This document shows, one piece after another, positions 25,951-36,800 of a stretch of 64,000 nucleotides of DNA. How positions within the stretch are numbered: the stretch's first letter is position 1; every line of letters begins with the position of its first letter. A model generated the notes under the pieces. It did not search any database. It had not been told where the DNA came from and worked only from the letters and a program-made list of their open reading frames with translations. A program made the position numbers and the translations under genes. The DNA comes from Oxytricha trifallax. Lineage: Eukaryota > Ciliophora > Spirotrichea > Sporadotrichida > Oxytrichidae. Location of the stretch: contig ARYC01017090.1 in NCBI GenBank assembly GCA_000711775.1, positions 124,001 through 188,000 of the forward strand, in the 5' to 3' direction.

Positions 25951-28941
25951 TCATTTGGTGGTTGCTTAAAGACAATCCATCTTGCTTCGAAGGAGTCTAC
26001 GAGATGTATTCTTTCTAATGAATTGATTAATGTTTTTAAAGTTCGTGATTTGATTAGGCTTCTAGCTCTTCCAGCTTTTGGTTTTGCTATGATTTCAAAG
26101 ATTTTTCACTTCTATTGTCTTACATTTTCAATTAAGAATGCTCTATATTCTGAGACTTGTTACTCTTCTTATCTAAATCATGATCAAATTACTATTACAA
26201 CTCTTAATCATTTGAAAGGATTTGAATTTCCTAATTGATTTAGTTTGTGTCAACATCAATTACTTCCACTTTTTACTCTTGAATTTTTTAAGTTATTGTA
26301 GATTTTTACTCTTCTAAATTTTCTTTAGTATGATTAATTGTTTTTTTAGAGTGTACCTGTGATATTTTTTCATCATCTTTATTTAGAATTTAATTCATTT
26401 ACTATTCTAGCTAATCAAAATTTATAGGATGCTCGATTGACGATTACTAAGATACCCCATCTCCCTTTTTATTTTAAATGCTAACTTTATCTACTTAATG
26501 TACTGATTAGTTTGCTGATTGATCTTTTGGGTTGAGGTTTTGAGAGGATATTAACTAGCTTAAAATTTCTGGGTCTTCTTCAAGTTAATCTTGCTATGAA
26601 TCAAATACATCAAGGTTTTGTAGAGCTAAGTTGAACTTTTTAATAATTGCAACTTCTTGATAATCAAATACAATTTAATGCTCGCTTACTATAGAAAGTA
26701 AGGTTCTGGCTGCTTTACATCCCAGTAATTTATTTGATCTGTGTTGCTCTAGCTAAATAAAAATGAATATTGATAAAATAGATAAAAATAGGAAATTAGA
26801 GAAATACAATTAGAGTTAAAATAGATCATTAATCTCAACTGCCACTAATTACAAACTTATGAAAATCAAATTTGGTTATCTTTACTTGGAATTAGATTTG
26901 CCTCTCAAATGGATTTTTGACACCTTTGACACCGTAGCCTAATATTACTCCCCGTGTATTATAGGGTGATTTGACACCTTTGACACATTTGACACCCTAT
27001 TTTAAGTCAAAAGCCTGATTATTAAAATTAAATGATCAAAGATAAATAATATTTAATCAACTTAAAATTTGACACTTTTGACACCTTTGACACCTGTCAA
27101 ATTTATCTTGCTTTTGACATATGTGATATTATTCAATAATATTAGCAATTATATAAATATTAAAATGGATGGAGATGTTCTTTAGGAGGGCCAATCGCAC
27201 TTTAAGCTCCAAGTTGTAACAATTAAATTCTAGTCATAGGTATTACTAATGGACGAGATGAACGATCAACACTTCTTTAGATGCGACAGAATTGCGAAGA
27301 TGAAGAGATTACTAGAAGGATAGGGCGACTCCACTGAGGCAAAATACGGAGAGGTACAATTAGAATATGTAGATTCAGCAATGGTAATTACAACAAATTC
27401 GATGCCCTTAGAGAAACTGGTTAAGATCGATCAAGAGGCATTTTAGTCAAGGTGTCATCTAATCTCCCTGAGCGAGGTGCAGAGGCAAGCCGATAAAGCT
27501 ATACCATTCAACATGTTAGAGTTAGCAAAGTACTTCATGACGAGACTAGACGAAGAGAGAACCATGCTATAGATGTCGTAAGAGGAAGAAATTATTCATA
27601 ATGAAGAGAAAGAAAACCAAGAAAACAAATAGCCATAGAGAGAAACTTGATTTTAAAACAAAAACTGTTTAAATACTCTATATATGCATTACTCTCTCCA
27701 TCCATTTTAATATTTATATAATTGCTAATATTATTGAATAATATCACATATGTCAAAAGCAAGATAAATTTGACAGGTGTCAAAGGTGTCAAAAGTGTCA
27801 AATTTTAAGTTGATTAAATATTATTTATCTTTGATCATTTAATTTTAATAATCAGGCTTTTGACTTAAAATAGGGTGTCAAATGTGTCAAAGGTGTCAAA
27901 TCACCCTATAATACACGGGGAGTAATATTAGGCTACGGTGTCAAAGGTGTCAAAAATCCATTTGAGAGGCAAATCTAATTCCAAGTAAAGATAACCAAAT
28001 TTGATTTTCATAAGTTTGTAATTAGTGGCAGTTGAGATTAATGATCTATTTTAACTCTAATTGTATTTCCTAATTTCCTATTTTTATCTATTTTATCAAT
28101 AATATCAATATTAATTACAATTTCAAGTAGCCATAATATAGTGTCAGGGTTTATGACTTCTTTTTGCATAGCTGACTAATATTTTATGTAAAACTTTATG
28201 ACCTTAAGAATTTTCAAAAGAATCTAGTGATTTTTAGAAAATTTTAAAGAATGGAAAACATAGATAAAGAAAACTTCATTGAGCTCATCCTATAATCGAT
28301 ATTTAAAAAATGACTTAAAATTACTTTAATATCATTATTAGAGAAGATAAAGTCATAAAGTTTCTCAGCAGCTTCCTATACCACTTCTTCTTTAGGATCC
28401 TTTGCGATTCTTAACAAGCAGTATAAACCTGCATATTTCCCTTCAATAAAAGGAGTCTTATAATTTTAATCAAATTGATTTAGATTTGCTTCTAATCTTG
28501 CTGTAATAAAGTCGTAGTACTGCTTGCTTGCTTTATTTTATGGCAATTTAATGTCTCTATAGATTTGTTCCATTATGTGTTCACTTGCTGAGGCGTAAGT
28601 GGAGAGAGTACTAAGTGTCGAAAATGCTCTTGTTCTTATAAATTTAGAAGATGAACCTGTCAAATGCATTAAAGCATCTAAAATGTAATTTGAAGGCTCT
28701 TAGTCAGATATAGCTTTATCAACATAAACTAGATGATGGGTAATAAGAAATGATATTGCATTTGCACATTCAGTCTAAATTAAAAACTAATTAATTTTCT
28801 TAATCTTACATTGACTTCTTCTTGAGGGTAGATGCAGCCATTAACGAAAGTTTGGATCACACCATTAAGGTCTTGTATCAAGCTATCATGATTTAGCAAG
28901 ATATAATCTTTGAGTGCCCAATATGAGATAATCTTGAACAT
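25951..28941 (-). CDS. HEAT/ARM-like protein carrying a mobile element in an intron
   Basis: ATG at 28941 (MFKIISYWALKDYIL). Exons are joined by GT...AG introns of about 35 nt (GTAAGATTAAG...TTTAG near 28800; GTAATTTTAAG...TTATAG near 28300) and one of 27 nt (GTCATAAAG...ATTAG near 28200). The N-terminal half is helical-repeat-like (NYILDALMHLTGSSSKFIR; KYAGLYCLLRIAKDPKEEVV). The exon ending LWLLEI is followed by a donor GTAATT. The matching acceptor (TTTAG, then LEQHRSNKLLGCKAARTLL) lies 1.36 kb away because an inverted-repeat element fills the intron. The C-terminal half is Gln/Asn/Glu-rich. The 3' end is uncertain: an intron near 26120-26080 would give a stop at 25951-25953, other frames run on further. 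Confidence 0.65.
26770..27175 (+). repeat. Left terminal inverted repeat with three iteron clusters
   Basis: Begins TTGATAAAATAGATAAAAAT. Contains three clusters of the nonamer TTTGACACC and near variants: 26914-26933 (two copies), 26970-26996 (three) and 27068-27095 (three). The arm ends just inside the ORF, so its last 11 bases code for the first residues. Confidence 0.85.
27165..27650 (+). CDS. SF3-helicase-like protein fragment (no P-loop), 161 residues
   Basis: Open from ATG 27165 to TGA 27648-27650 with several TAG/TAA codons read as Gln. Visible motifs in order: VLLMDE at residues 26-31 (Walker B type), a Lys-containing KRLLEGQ...TEAKYGE at 47-63 (motif B' type), and VITTN at 74-78 (motif C/sensor 1 type, hydrophobics then Asn), followed by an FQSRCHLISL segment. 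That order and spacing is characteristic of superfamily 3 helicases encoded by small replicons. The Walker A/P-loop and any nuclease domain that should precede it are missing, so this is a truncated or non-autonomous remnant, or the 5' part lies elsewhere. The acidic tail ends NKQPQRET. The homology call is mine by eye and needs a profile search. Confidence 0.6.
27695..28099 (-). repeat. Right terminal inverted repeat with iteron clusters
   Basis: Reverse complement of the left arm, including all three clusters of GGTGTCAAA-type repeats and the terminal ATTTTATCAA. Confidence 0.85.
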
Positions 28942-29002
28942 TTCGTATTAATGAAATTGCCAAAATAAGAGCATTTTGAATAATTGTTAATTTAAATTTA
29001 AA
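28942..29002. promoter_or_regulatory. 61-bp divergent intergenic region
   Basis: Separates the start codons of the HEAT-like gene (minus) and the ARM-like gene (plus). Very AT-rich; presumably contains both promoters and 5' leaders. No specific element recognised. Confidence 0.35.
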
Positions 29003-30884
29003 ATGTCACAAGCTCCTTCCCAAGCTACAACTAATCAATCTCCCGGTTCAGCTCCAAGAAGAAAGAAGAAGGGATCTATGTACTCTTTAGCTTCTTCAGG
29101 TACTTTTATAATTATTACATTCTCTTTCTTTATTCTTTATAATCGTATGTTATTAATGCTTTAACTTTTTAGCCAGAAGAGCCAGACCTATGGCAAAAGA
29201 GGAGTAGATAGGAAAAAAAATCAATGATCTTTTTAGAGATAAAGAATAGAAAATGATAAGAACTATAGAAGTCGCTATTTTCGATGACAACCATAGAGTT
29301 TATACTGGTTTCAGGAAAGAGTTTGCTGATAAAATTGAAGACCTTGAAAAAGAGAGAGCTAAAATATTGAGAAGAAAAAAGAACAAGAAAGAAAAAATGA
29401 AACTTCTTAAAACCAATAGCAAAGATAAGTTCAAATTTATCACTACTGCACTTAATAACACTGTCAAATACTATAAGAAACTTTACTTTGAGAATGATTA
29501 CTATAGATAGAAAAGGCTCATGGAAATTGTAATACTTCATAGTAGTTTTTTATCATTTTGTATTGTAGGACGAGGTTAAAGAAGTTGATGAGGAAGAGTT
29601 AAAAGTTCAAAAACTTGGATAAATTTAAGGATTTTTTAATTCTCCATTTAAAGAAGATAAGAGATTTGCCATTACTTATATTGCTTAACTAACAAGAGAT
29701 AAATTGTAAATATTTTCAATTGTATAGAACTTTTTTAGGTAAGACTCTGAGCAAATTGTCAACGAAATCTTTTTCGACAAGATCTTCACACTTCTTTTGG
29801 AGACTGACGATGAAAGGAATAAGCTAAAGTCTTTTGAAATTCTTTGCAATCTTATTCACTCAGATGAGTAAAGGCTTAAAATGGCAAAAGAAAACTACTT
29901 CTAAAGAGTTTATGAATGGTTTGACAGTCAAAAATTAGACAATAGGACGATGGAGAAACTTTCCTGGATGACTACTCTTATATGTTTCTACCCTGATATG
30001 ATTGAGTAGATAATAGAGCTAAACTTGCTAGATTTTATTATTAAAATTTCGAGTCATAAGTATCCATCAAATATTCGTTCAAACGCTGTCCTAGCACTTA
30101 GTCTCTTAACTTATCATGAAAAGATGTTTGATGAGCTTATAAAAAGAGGAGTCATTGACTTAGTCATGGATTTATGCAAGGATGGAAATGGAGACATTTA
30201 AGTAAAATAATTTAGTACATTGGCACTAGTGCATTTTGCTTTGAATAAACATTCTATAAGTATCTTGATCGAAAAAGGAGTCATGGATCTATTCAATAGC
30301 TTTGCCTCAATAGATAATGGCATTATTTAGACAAATGTATCTTGGATATTTTTGGCGCTCTGTAACAACGGAATTACTGGAAAGACTATGCTTGAAAACG
30401 GTATTACAAGAGATATGTTTTTGGTTTCTTGTAATCCATAGTTCAATTAAATAAGACATCTGGTAATTGCTGGTTTTGCAGAGTTAGGTAGATGTACAGA
30501 ACTCAAAGATGTGGATGATAAGTAACTTACAGCAGAATTCTAGAAAATTAAAGAAACAGCTATAGTTGGGATGCATAAAAACTTCAAACTTGAGGCTGAT
30601 AAGACAATAGAGATACTACTCAAATTTACTGTTTCAGAGGTAATCATCTATAATTTTTTGAATCTCATTATTAGCATGAAATGTTCAAGATATCTCCTAA
30701 TATTTATATTAAACATTAATAACTGGAAAAAAGTAAACTAATTAACAAAATAACAATTACTCATAATTCAAATTAACCTCTATATAAAGCAGTTCTTTTC
30801 CTCTTGTTTGATGTCGTCCATTAAGAACTTAGATATTTTTACGAGATCATTATTTTTGCGATGATTATAGCAAATAAATAGTGA
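29003..30884 (+). CDS. ARM-repeat-like protein, about 570 residues
   Basis: ATG 29003 (MSQAPSQATTNQSPGSAPRR). Introns at 29100-29172 (73 nt, GTACTT...TTTTAG) and 29529-29568 (40 nt, GTAATA...TTGTAG) join a basic N-terminal region (RRRKKG; ARRARPMAKEEQ) and a Lys-rich coiled segment to a long helical-repeat body. Typical ARM-like segments: LLLETDDERNKLKSFEILCN, SNIRSNAVLALSLLTYHEKM, QVKQFSTLALVHFALNKHS and NVSWIFLALCNNG. A further possible intron near 30640-30675 leads to the end; the stop chosen is 30882-30884, which overlaps the 3' end of MON1 by about 115 bp, so the true 3' end may be earlier. Partner-binding scaffold function is inferred from the fold only. Confidence 0.65.
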
Positions 30885-33800
30885 ATAGTCTTGTTTGCCT
30901 TGTGCTCCTTAGCAAGTAAGAGCATAGGTGAAATCCTAATAACACTTTAAGAGTCAATAAATGTAAAAAGATCTATGCAGAAAAATACAAAATAATTGAT
31001 TGCTTTTAATTCAATGATGTTTTACTTACATCTCTGACTTCTTTTATTTCATAAGGACCTCTTCTATTTTGTGAGAGACTCACCGCTTCATAATTTGACC
31101 ATAATCTTTCAAAAATTCTTAAAGCTCTAATCGAAAAAGAATGATTTAGGCAAAAAATAAAAGTCTTACTGTAGATGTAGTTCTGTGACTTTAGTGAGTA
31201 GTGGATAGTTATAAGTAGTGTATTGATTGAGAATATTATTTCTAATTAGCACCATCTGAATCTCTTTCATGTCTAAATTTAATATTAAAATTAACATGCA
31301 TTACTTACCAAACCACTCGTACATTTAAATTGTGCATTTATCAATTATTTCGATTAATCCTCGTTCTTTAATTTCTGAAAAGATAGATGCTGAAGCTTTT
31401 TGACATTCAAAAAATGTTTCACCACTGTGATCTGTGCAGATAATTATAAAAATAAAAATACACTGAGAATGTTATTATTAATTATGATTCCAACATTAGG
31501 AGTGTCATAATTAACATAAACATATAGGATGTGCTCTTCTGCTATGCCTGGTATGCAAATAGGTGTCCAGTTTTCGACATTTTTCATTGATGGATTCGCA
31601 TAAATGTAATTGAGGATCACAGTTATGTCTCTTATATAAATATACTTAAACTTTATCAATAATTACCATGGGCTTTCACTTCATCAATTTTTACACTAGA
31701 TTCATTATAGCATAGGGATTTCAAATAAATTTAATTTTATATCATAAGATAAACAATTAAAAATTATAATGATTAAATATACTATAATTTGACAAATAAT
31801 TGCACAAAACGAGAAAAATACATAGAAATCTTTAAATGAATAAATTTGAAATATTATTATAACTTTACTTTCTGATCGCATAATTACACCAGACATAGAG
31901 TATTGTATCCAAGCTATTTGAGTAGTTTCTTAGTTTTAATAGCTTTCTATAACATATTTTATATGTGATGCATTCAATAATCGTTAATTATTTTAAGAAC
32001 CAAGAAGCTTTAAAAAATAAATATTGTATTTCATCTTTTAAGTTGCATAATTTTTATATTTAATAAGCATGTCACAATAACTAAATACTTTATGCTGATA
32101 AAATATAAATAAACTAATTGTCTACAATATTTAATAAGGATTAAAAATAATTTATATTATTGCTATGTGTGAATCTGATATAATTTATGAATTACTCAGA
32201 AAATTATTGCAATTAATTAATAGAGAGTTAGAATCAAAATTTATATCAAAGGTTTTATAATAATTGTTAACATGCAGAAACAATAGGATTTATAATAACA
32301 TCATAAAAATGAAGATTTGCTTTAAAAACTCTAACAATAGTATCAAAGAAAAGGCACATAGCATAAATTTATTATATTTATAAACTATTTGTAAAATTCT
32401 ATTGTTAAATTTTAAACATAAAGTTTTTGATATTCATTTTTCAGGATCTGCATTTTAATTTAAACCCACTCTGGATAGTATTTACGATTATGTTGATAAT
32501 CCCTAATGTTAATACTATTCAGAGGTCACAATCTTAATTAATTAGTTTATTCACAATTAAATTTTTATGTAATCAAGTACCAAGATAAATAAAATATGAA
32601 TACATAAGAATAAAGAACACAATTGGGAATTCATGATGGAACTCTGATTAATATTTATTTGTACGGAAGTTTAATACTGGGGCTAAGATAGCCAGATATA
32701 TATATATATATATATATTCAGTAAATTCCCTTTTTCAAATAAGCCCTTATAAGTTATTATTATTTATTTCCTTTATGTCTAGGCTATTTCACTAACTTTT
32801 TCTCTGTCATATTTACAGTTTATCACATTAAGCATTTTTTTGTACATCTGCTTCACTTATCCAAGAGCGGACCTCTCTGGATTGCTATACAAAAATCTGA
32901 TTATATACAAACCACAAACTACTTAAATAATTAATGAAATTCGGCCATAATGCTTCCTGAATATTTCATACTGCTATTTACACGTTCATTATACAAACAC
33001 AGTTTAAGGAAATGTTGAGAAATTTATTTAATTTAATGTTAAAACTATAAATTAACAATATCAAGAAGACAGATAACTCTAGATATAATTCATGAAGACT
33101 CTCATATTTTAAAACAGTGGATTAAGTAATTGAATAAATACACTGTAAGAGTGGACATGCCAAATAAATACATCATAACTAAGGATAATATTTTTACTGA
33201 AATGCATATTTTTTTAGAAAATAGGGCTAACTTATTTATAAATTTAAAGGCCTTAGGAAAAGGATCTTACGCTAATGTAAGCTTAGCTTACAAGTGGATT
33301 CATAGAGATGTAAATGGAATTTAACAAAACGATAAAAAGTATTACGCAATAATATAAATTAATAAGTAGATATTAATTTTTACATATCAATTTTCCAAAT
33401 ATGAGACGCGAAAATATCATAATTATAAATAGCTGAATATTTTTACTTAAGAAATTTCTACCAAAAAACCTTTTGCCCGAATCATAATAGCCTTAATCAA
33501 AAATGTGTGTACCGAGAATTCATGATTTTCAAAAAAATATTCGTTTTGATTCCTAAATTAAAAATAGAAATTATTAACTTATTTTAAAAATTTAATGGCA
33601 CTATTTCAATCATTTTATCTAATTTAAGGTATCCCAAGCTATTGTAAAAAATTTAGGTTATTTCCCTTTATCTTCTATTTCATTTGTTTTATGTCTATTA
33701 TCTTCGCAGTAATATAATGATACTTTATAAAAATGTTAGATTGCATGTAGTTTAATTATTACGCAGTGAAATCAATATAGAAAAATATTTTTGATGATGG

Positions 33801-36800
33801 GAAGACTACTATAGAGCAAATGATGGATGAGATAGACATTCACAGAAAGTTAGAACTATGTGGTAATGCTATAAAATTGTATAAAGTTTATGAGAGCTAA
33901 ACTTAGTTACACATGCTCATCGAATATTAGGAAGGAGGTACTTTACTGGATTAGATTAAAAAATAGATCAAGTAAAATTTAAATTGATTGCAATCTTTAT
34001 GATTTTATATAAGTTTTAAAGTACACGGAGGTAGATATAAGAACAATTATGGCATAATTACTTCTCGCAGTTGATTTCATGCATAAGAAAGGAGTCGTAC
34101 ACAGAGACATAAAGCTAGATAACATTTTGCTGAGCTCAATGACTCTTGGAGTGTTTGACGTCAGAATTGCTGATTTAAAAAAAGAAATTATTCTTTAAAT
34201 TATTATCTATTTTGGACTAGCAGCTCATTTTAAACCTGGCGAACTTCTAACTTAAAAATGTGGTACGCCAACTTATATTGGTCCATAAATAAAACAATTT
34301 TGTAATTTAATATTTTATCCAGAAGTCTTAAATGGGAGTGGTTACACTGAAAAGGTAGATATTTTTAGTCTAGGTTCAATCATGTTCAATTTGGTTTCAG
34401 GAAAATATCTCTTTCAGGGCAAAGATTAAAATGCCTTGCTGAAATTGAATTTAATTTGTGACTTATCACACATAGATAACTACATAAATACCATAAGTGT
34501 TGAGGGATAAGCTTTATTGATTAAACTTTTAGAGAGAAACCCCTTGCTTAGACCTTCTGCAAAAGATGCTCTTGAGCATCCATGGTTCTTTCAAGAATAA
34601 AAAATAATTTAATTTGCATTTTAAATTTTCATGTATTTTTAAAGATAGAGGAGCACTCATAGATGGTCTTTTAATGAACAACTATCTTTTTTAATTTATC
34701 TATTTTGAAAATATCTTTGCGAAATAGATTTAAAAAGACACAGTTTCATACATGAAAGCATGTTAAATAAGATGAGTGCCAAAATAAGTATGAATATTCA
34801 TAGTCAAGCAGATGCTGCAAAAATTGGTTCTAACTTATTTATAAGAAGTCACTAATCAGGCAATAGTTTAAGTTCGTTCTTTATCAAAAGCAGACAATTT
34901 TCTTAATCTAATAGCTCTAATAAGCAGTAAAACGATTTTTTAAAAAAAATTGTAAACTATATTTTGATTTGCCATAGATTGTATCATATTACAAAATACT
35001 AGTAGATCATAGAAGATCAAGATCTTCGAATCCTAGTCGACTGATTTAAATGTGTATTTTATATTAATTTTTGGAAACTCAATGGATTAATCATTAAACT
35101 AGCTTAAAGTTCAAAAAAGAAACAATAGCAATGAAGAATAGAAGAGGAATTTATTATTAGAAAAAAATAGATCATGCCCACAACGAAGTAAGTTTTCAAA
35201 GATTAAGTTAAACTAGTAAGTTTCAAAAAATTAAACAGGTTCTTTATGAATTAATATTTATAAATGAGAGCAAACAAGCAATGGGAGACGAGCCTATTCT
35301 TTTGAATGTATCTCTTGCCTCAGATTCAAATAGAGGACAGCTCGATTAATTGAGTTAGAGGCCTTCTATTTAAAGAGGCAGGTAAATGAAAAAATCTATT
35401 CGACTTCATGAATCAATACGCTCAAATAGCGATGATTGGAATGTAAGTGAGAAAGATGCGGATGAGTAGTTTGCATCGAAGAGAAACATTAGAATGACAT
35501 TGGAAAAAACTAGTGTTGATAGTAGGTACAATTAGAACAAGCAATTTTTAAATTAAAAATGTAATTTAAGATATTTTTGGCCAATAAAAATATACCTTAA
35601 GTACGGAGAATATTGATAAATTACAATCAAGGAATTCTTCAATATTGAAATATCAATAATCAAATTTACTATAGATAAATACTTTCGATTATATTACTAA
35701 TAACTTTCCTACTATCAAGGCTATTTATAATATTCTAAATCTTTTTGTCAATAAATTTAAAGATTTCTGATTATACGATAATTTTATTTTACTTCATCAA
35801 TTTGAGTTGGATCAGAAAAGGTGCAAATTACATTCAGTGCTGAGACTAGCATGCCACATCTAAAAGGTATTAACACAGTATTTAAATTTACGCAAAATTC
35901 GAGGGTTTATTTGCTTCAATTGCTTTCTCAACTGCCTTTCTTGCATTTTCTGGCATTCTAAGAGGTTAATACGCTTCAAGGAATATTGAAGGACTTTTCA
36001 CACTTATTTCACACATCATGTCTAAGGTTCTCTCAAGACCAGCTATTGAAGTTTTAATATCTAAACTTGGTCTCTTTGTCAACTGATCATTTACACTTGA
36101 AGTCATTAAAGAGACAAACTAAAACATAAAGTCATTTAAATAGTTGAACTTACTTGGCAGTGTAAAAACTCAAGCTACTTTCGTATAAAACTGGAGCTTT
36201 CTCTTACTCGCAGATATTTTAGAGGCTTCTTTGTAGTGTCATCATCTAGATATTTTGCTGGTCTATTATTAGATATGCAAATGTAGTAGAAATTTCCCTT
36301 TTTAACGATTGCAACACAAAATTGGCTTGTTTCTATCCAGCGAAGTTTGTTACTTTATTCTTTAGCATTTTATAAATTATTCCAATAGTAACTTTATAAC
36401 TTTGGGATAATTGCACTCATAGTTGCGAAAAATGGAGCCATAACCATTTCATCCCCAAATCTTGTATAAACAGGTTTTCCAGCCTCAGTAAATATCATGT
36501 AATTCTTTTTAATTTAGTAAAATTCCTCAAGTTCTTCACTAATCTCAATGCTTTTACATTGAGGGTAAATATTCTCCATGTCGAAAAACGATTACGATCC
36601 ATTTTGGCTTAATTTTTAATTTCCATTTATTCTATTTTGATTCGTCTCTTCAATTCTCTTCTTCGAATTTTACTATATATTGAAGTTCTACATTTTGTCT
36701 TCAAGAGACTTTAAGCTTTAATTATCTGATTTCAAATCTGGTGAAATATTTGATACGCTAGATTGAGATTAAATATCTTCGTAAGAGGTATTACTGACAA

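Larger units (their letters stand above)
26770..28099. mobile_element. 1.33-kb inverted-repeat element with SF3-helicase-like ORF, inserted in an intron
   Basis: Two arms of about 405 bp (26770-27175 and 27695-28099) are almost perfect reverse complements; the only difference I noticed is one extra A in the left arm. TA dinucleotides flank the element (26768-26769, 28100-28101). Taking it out, with one TA, leaves a 34-nt GT...AG intron in the host HEAT-like gene, the usual intron size here. The arms hold iteron-like repeats, and the 519-bp centre carries an ORF that begins inside the left arm. TIRs, a possible TA target duplication and a private ORF argue for a transposon-like origin. It could also be removed as an IES during development. 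I do not recognise it as TBE, Tec or Tlr. Confidence 0.8.
31691..35803. other. 4,113-bp IES of MON1, pointer ACTTCATCAATTT, containing a kinase gene
   Basis: The 13-bp direct repeat is at 31678-31690 and 35791-35803. On the gene strand, joining at it reads SDPTQIDEVKAHDITVIL without a break, matching MON1 continuity. The interval contains the complete plus-strand kinase gene 33130-35616. Confidence 0.8.

Noticed and set aside
26770..28099. Element as a TBE, Tec or Tlr family member
   Set aside because: No C4A4-type ends, no DDE transposase, integrase or capsid-like ORF; the only ORF resembles an SF3 helicase.
31705..31896. 63-codon minus-strand ORF inside the MON1 IES as a gene
   Set aside because: Hydrophobic Ile/Phe-rich translation typical of random AT-rich sequence; no start context or homology.
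32455..32550. Short TGA-free patch upstream of the nested kinase as an extra exon
   Set aside because: With a single stop codon in AT-rich DNA, open stretches of this size occur by chance, and no splice sites link it to the kinase.
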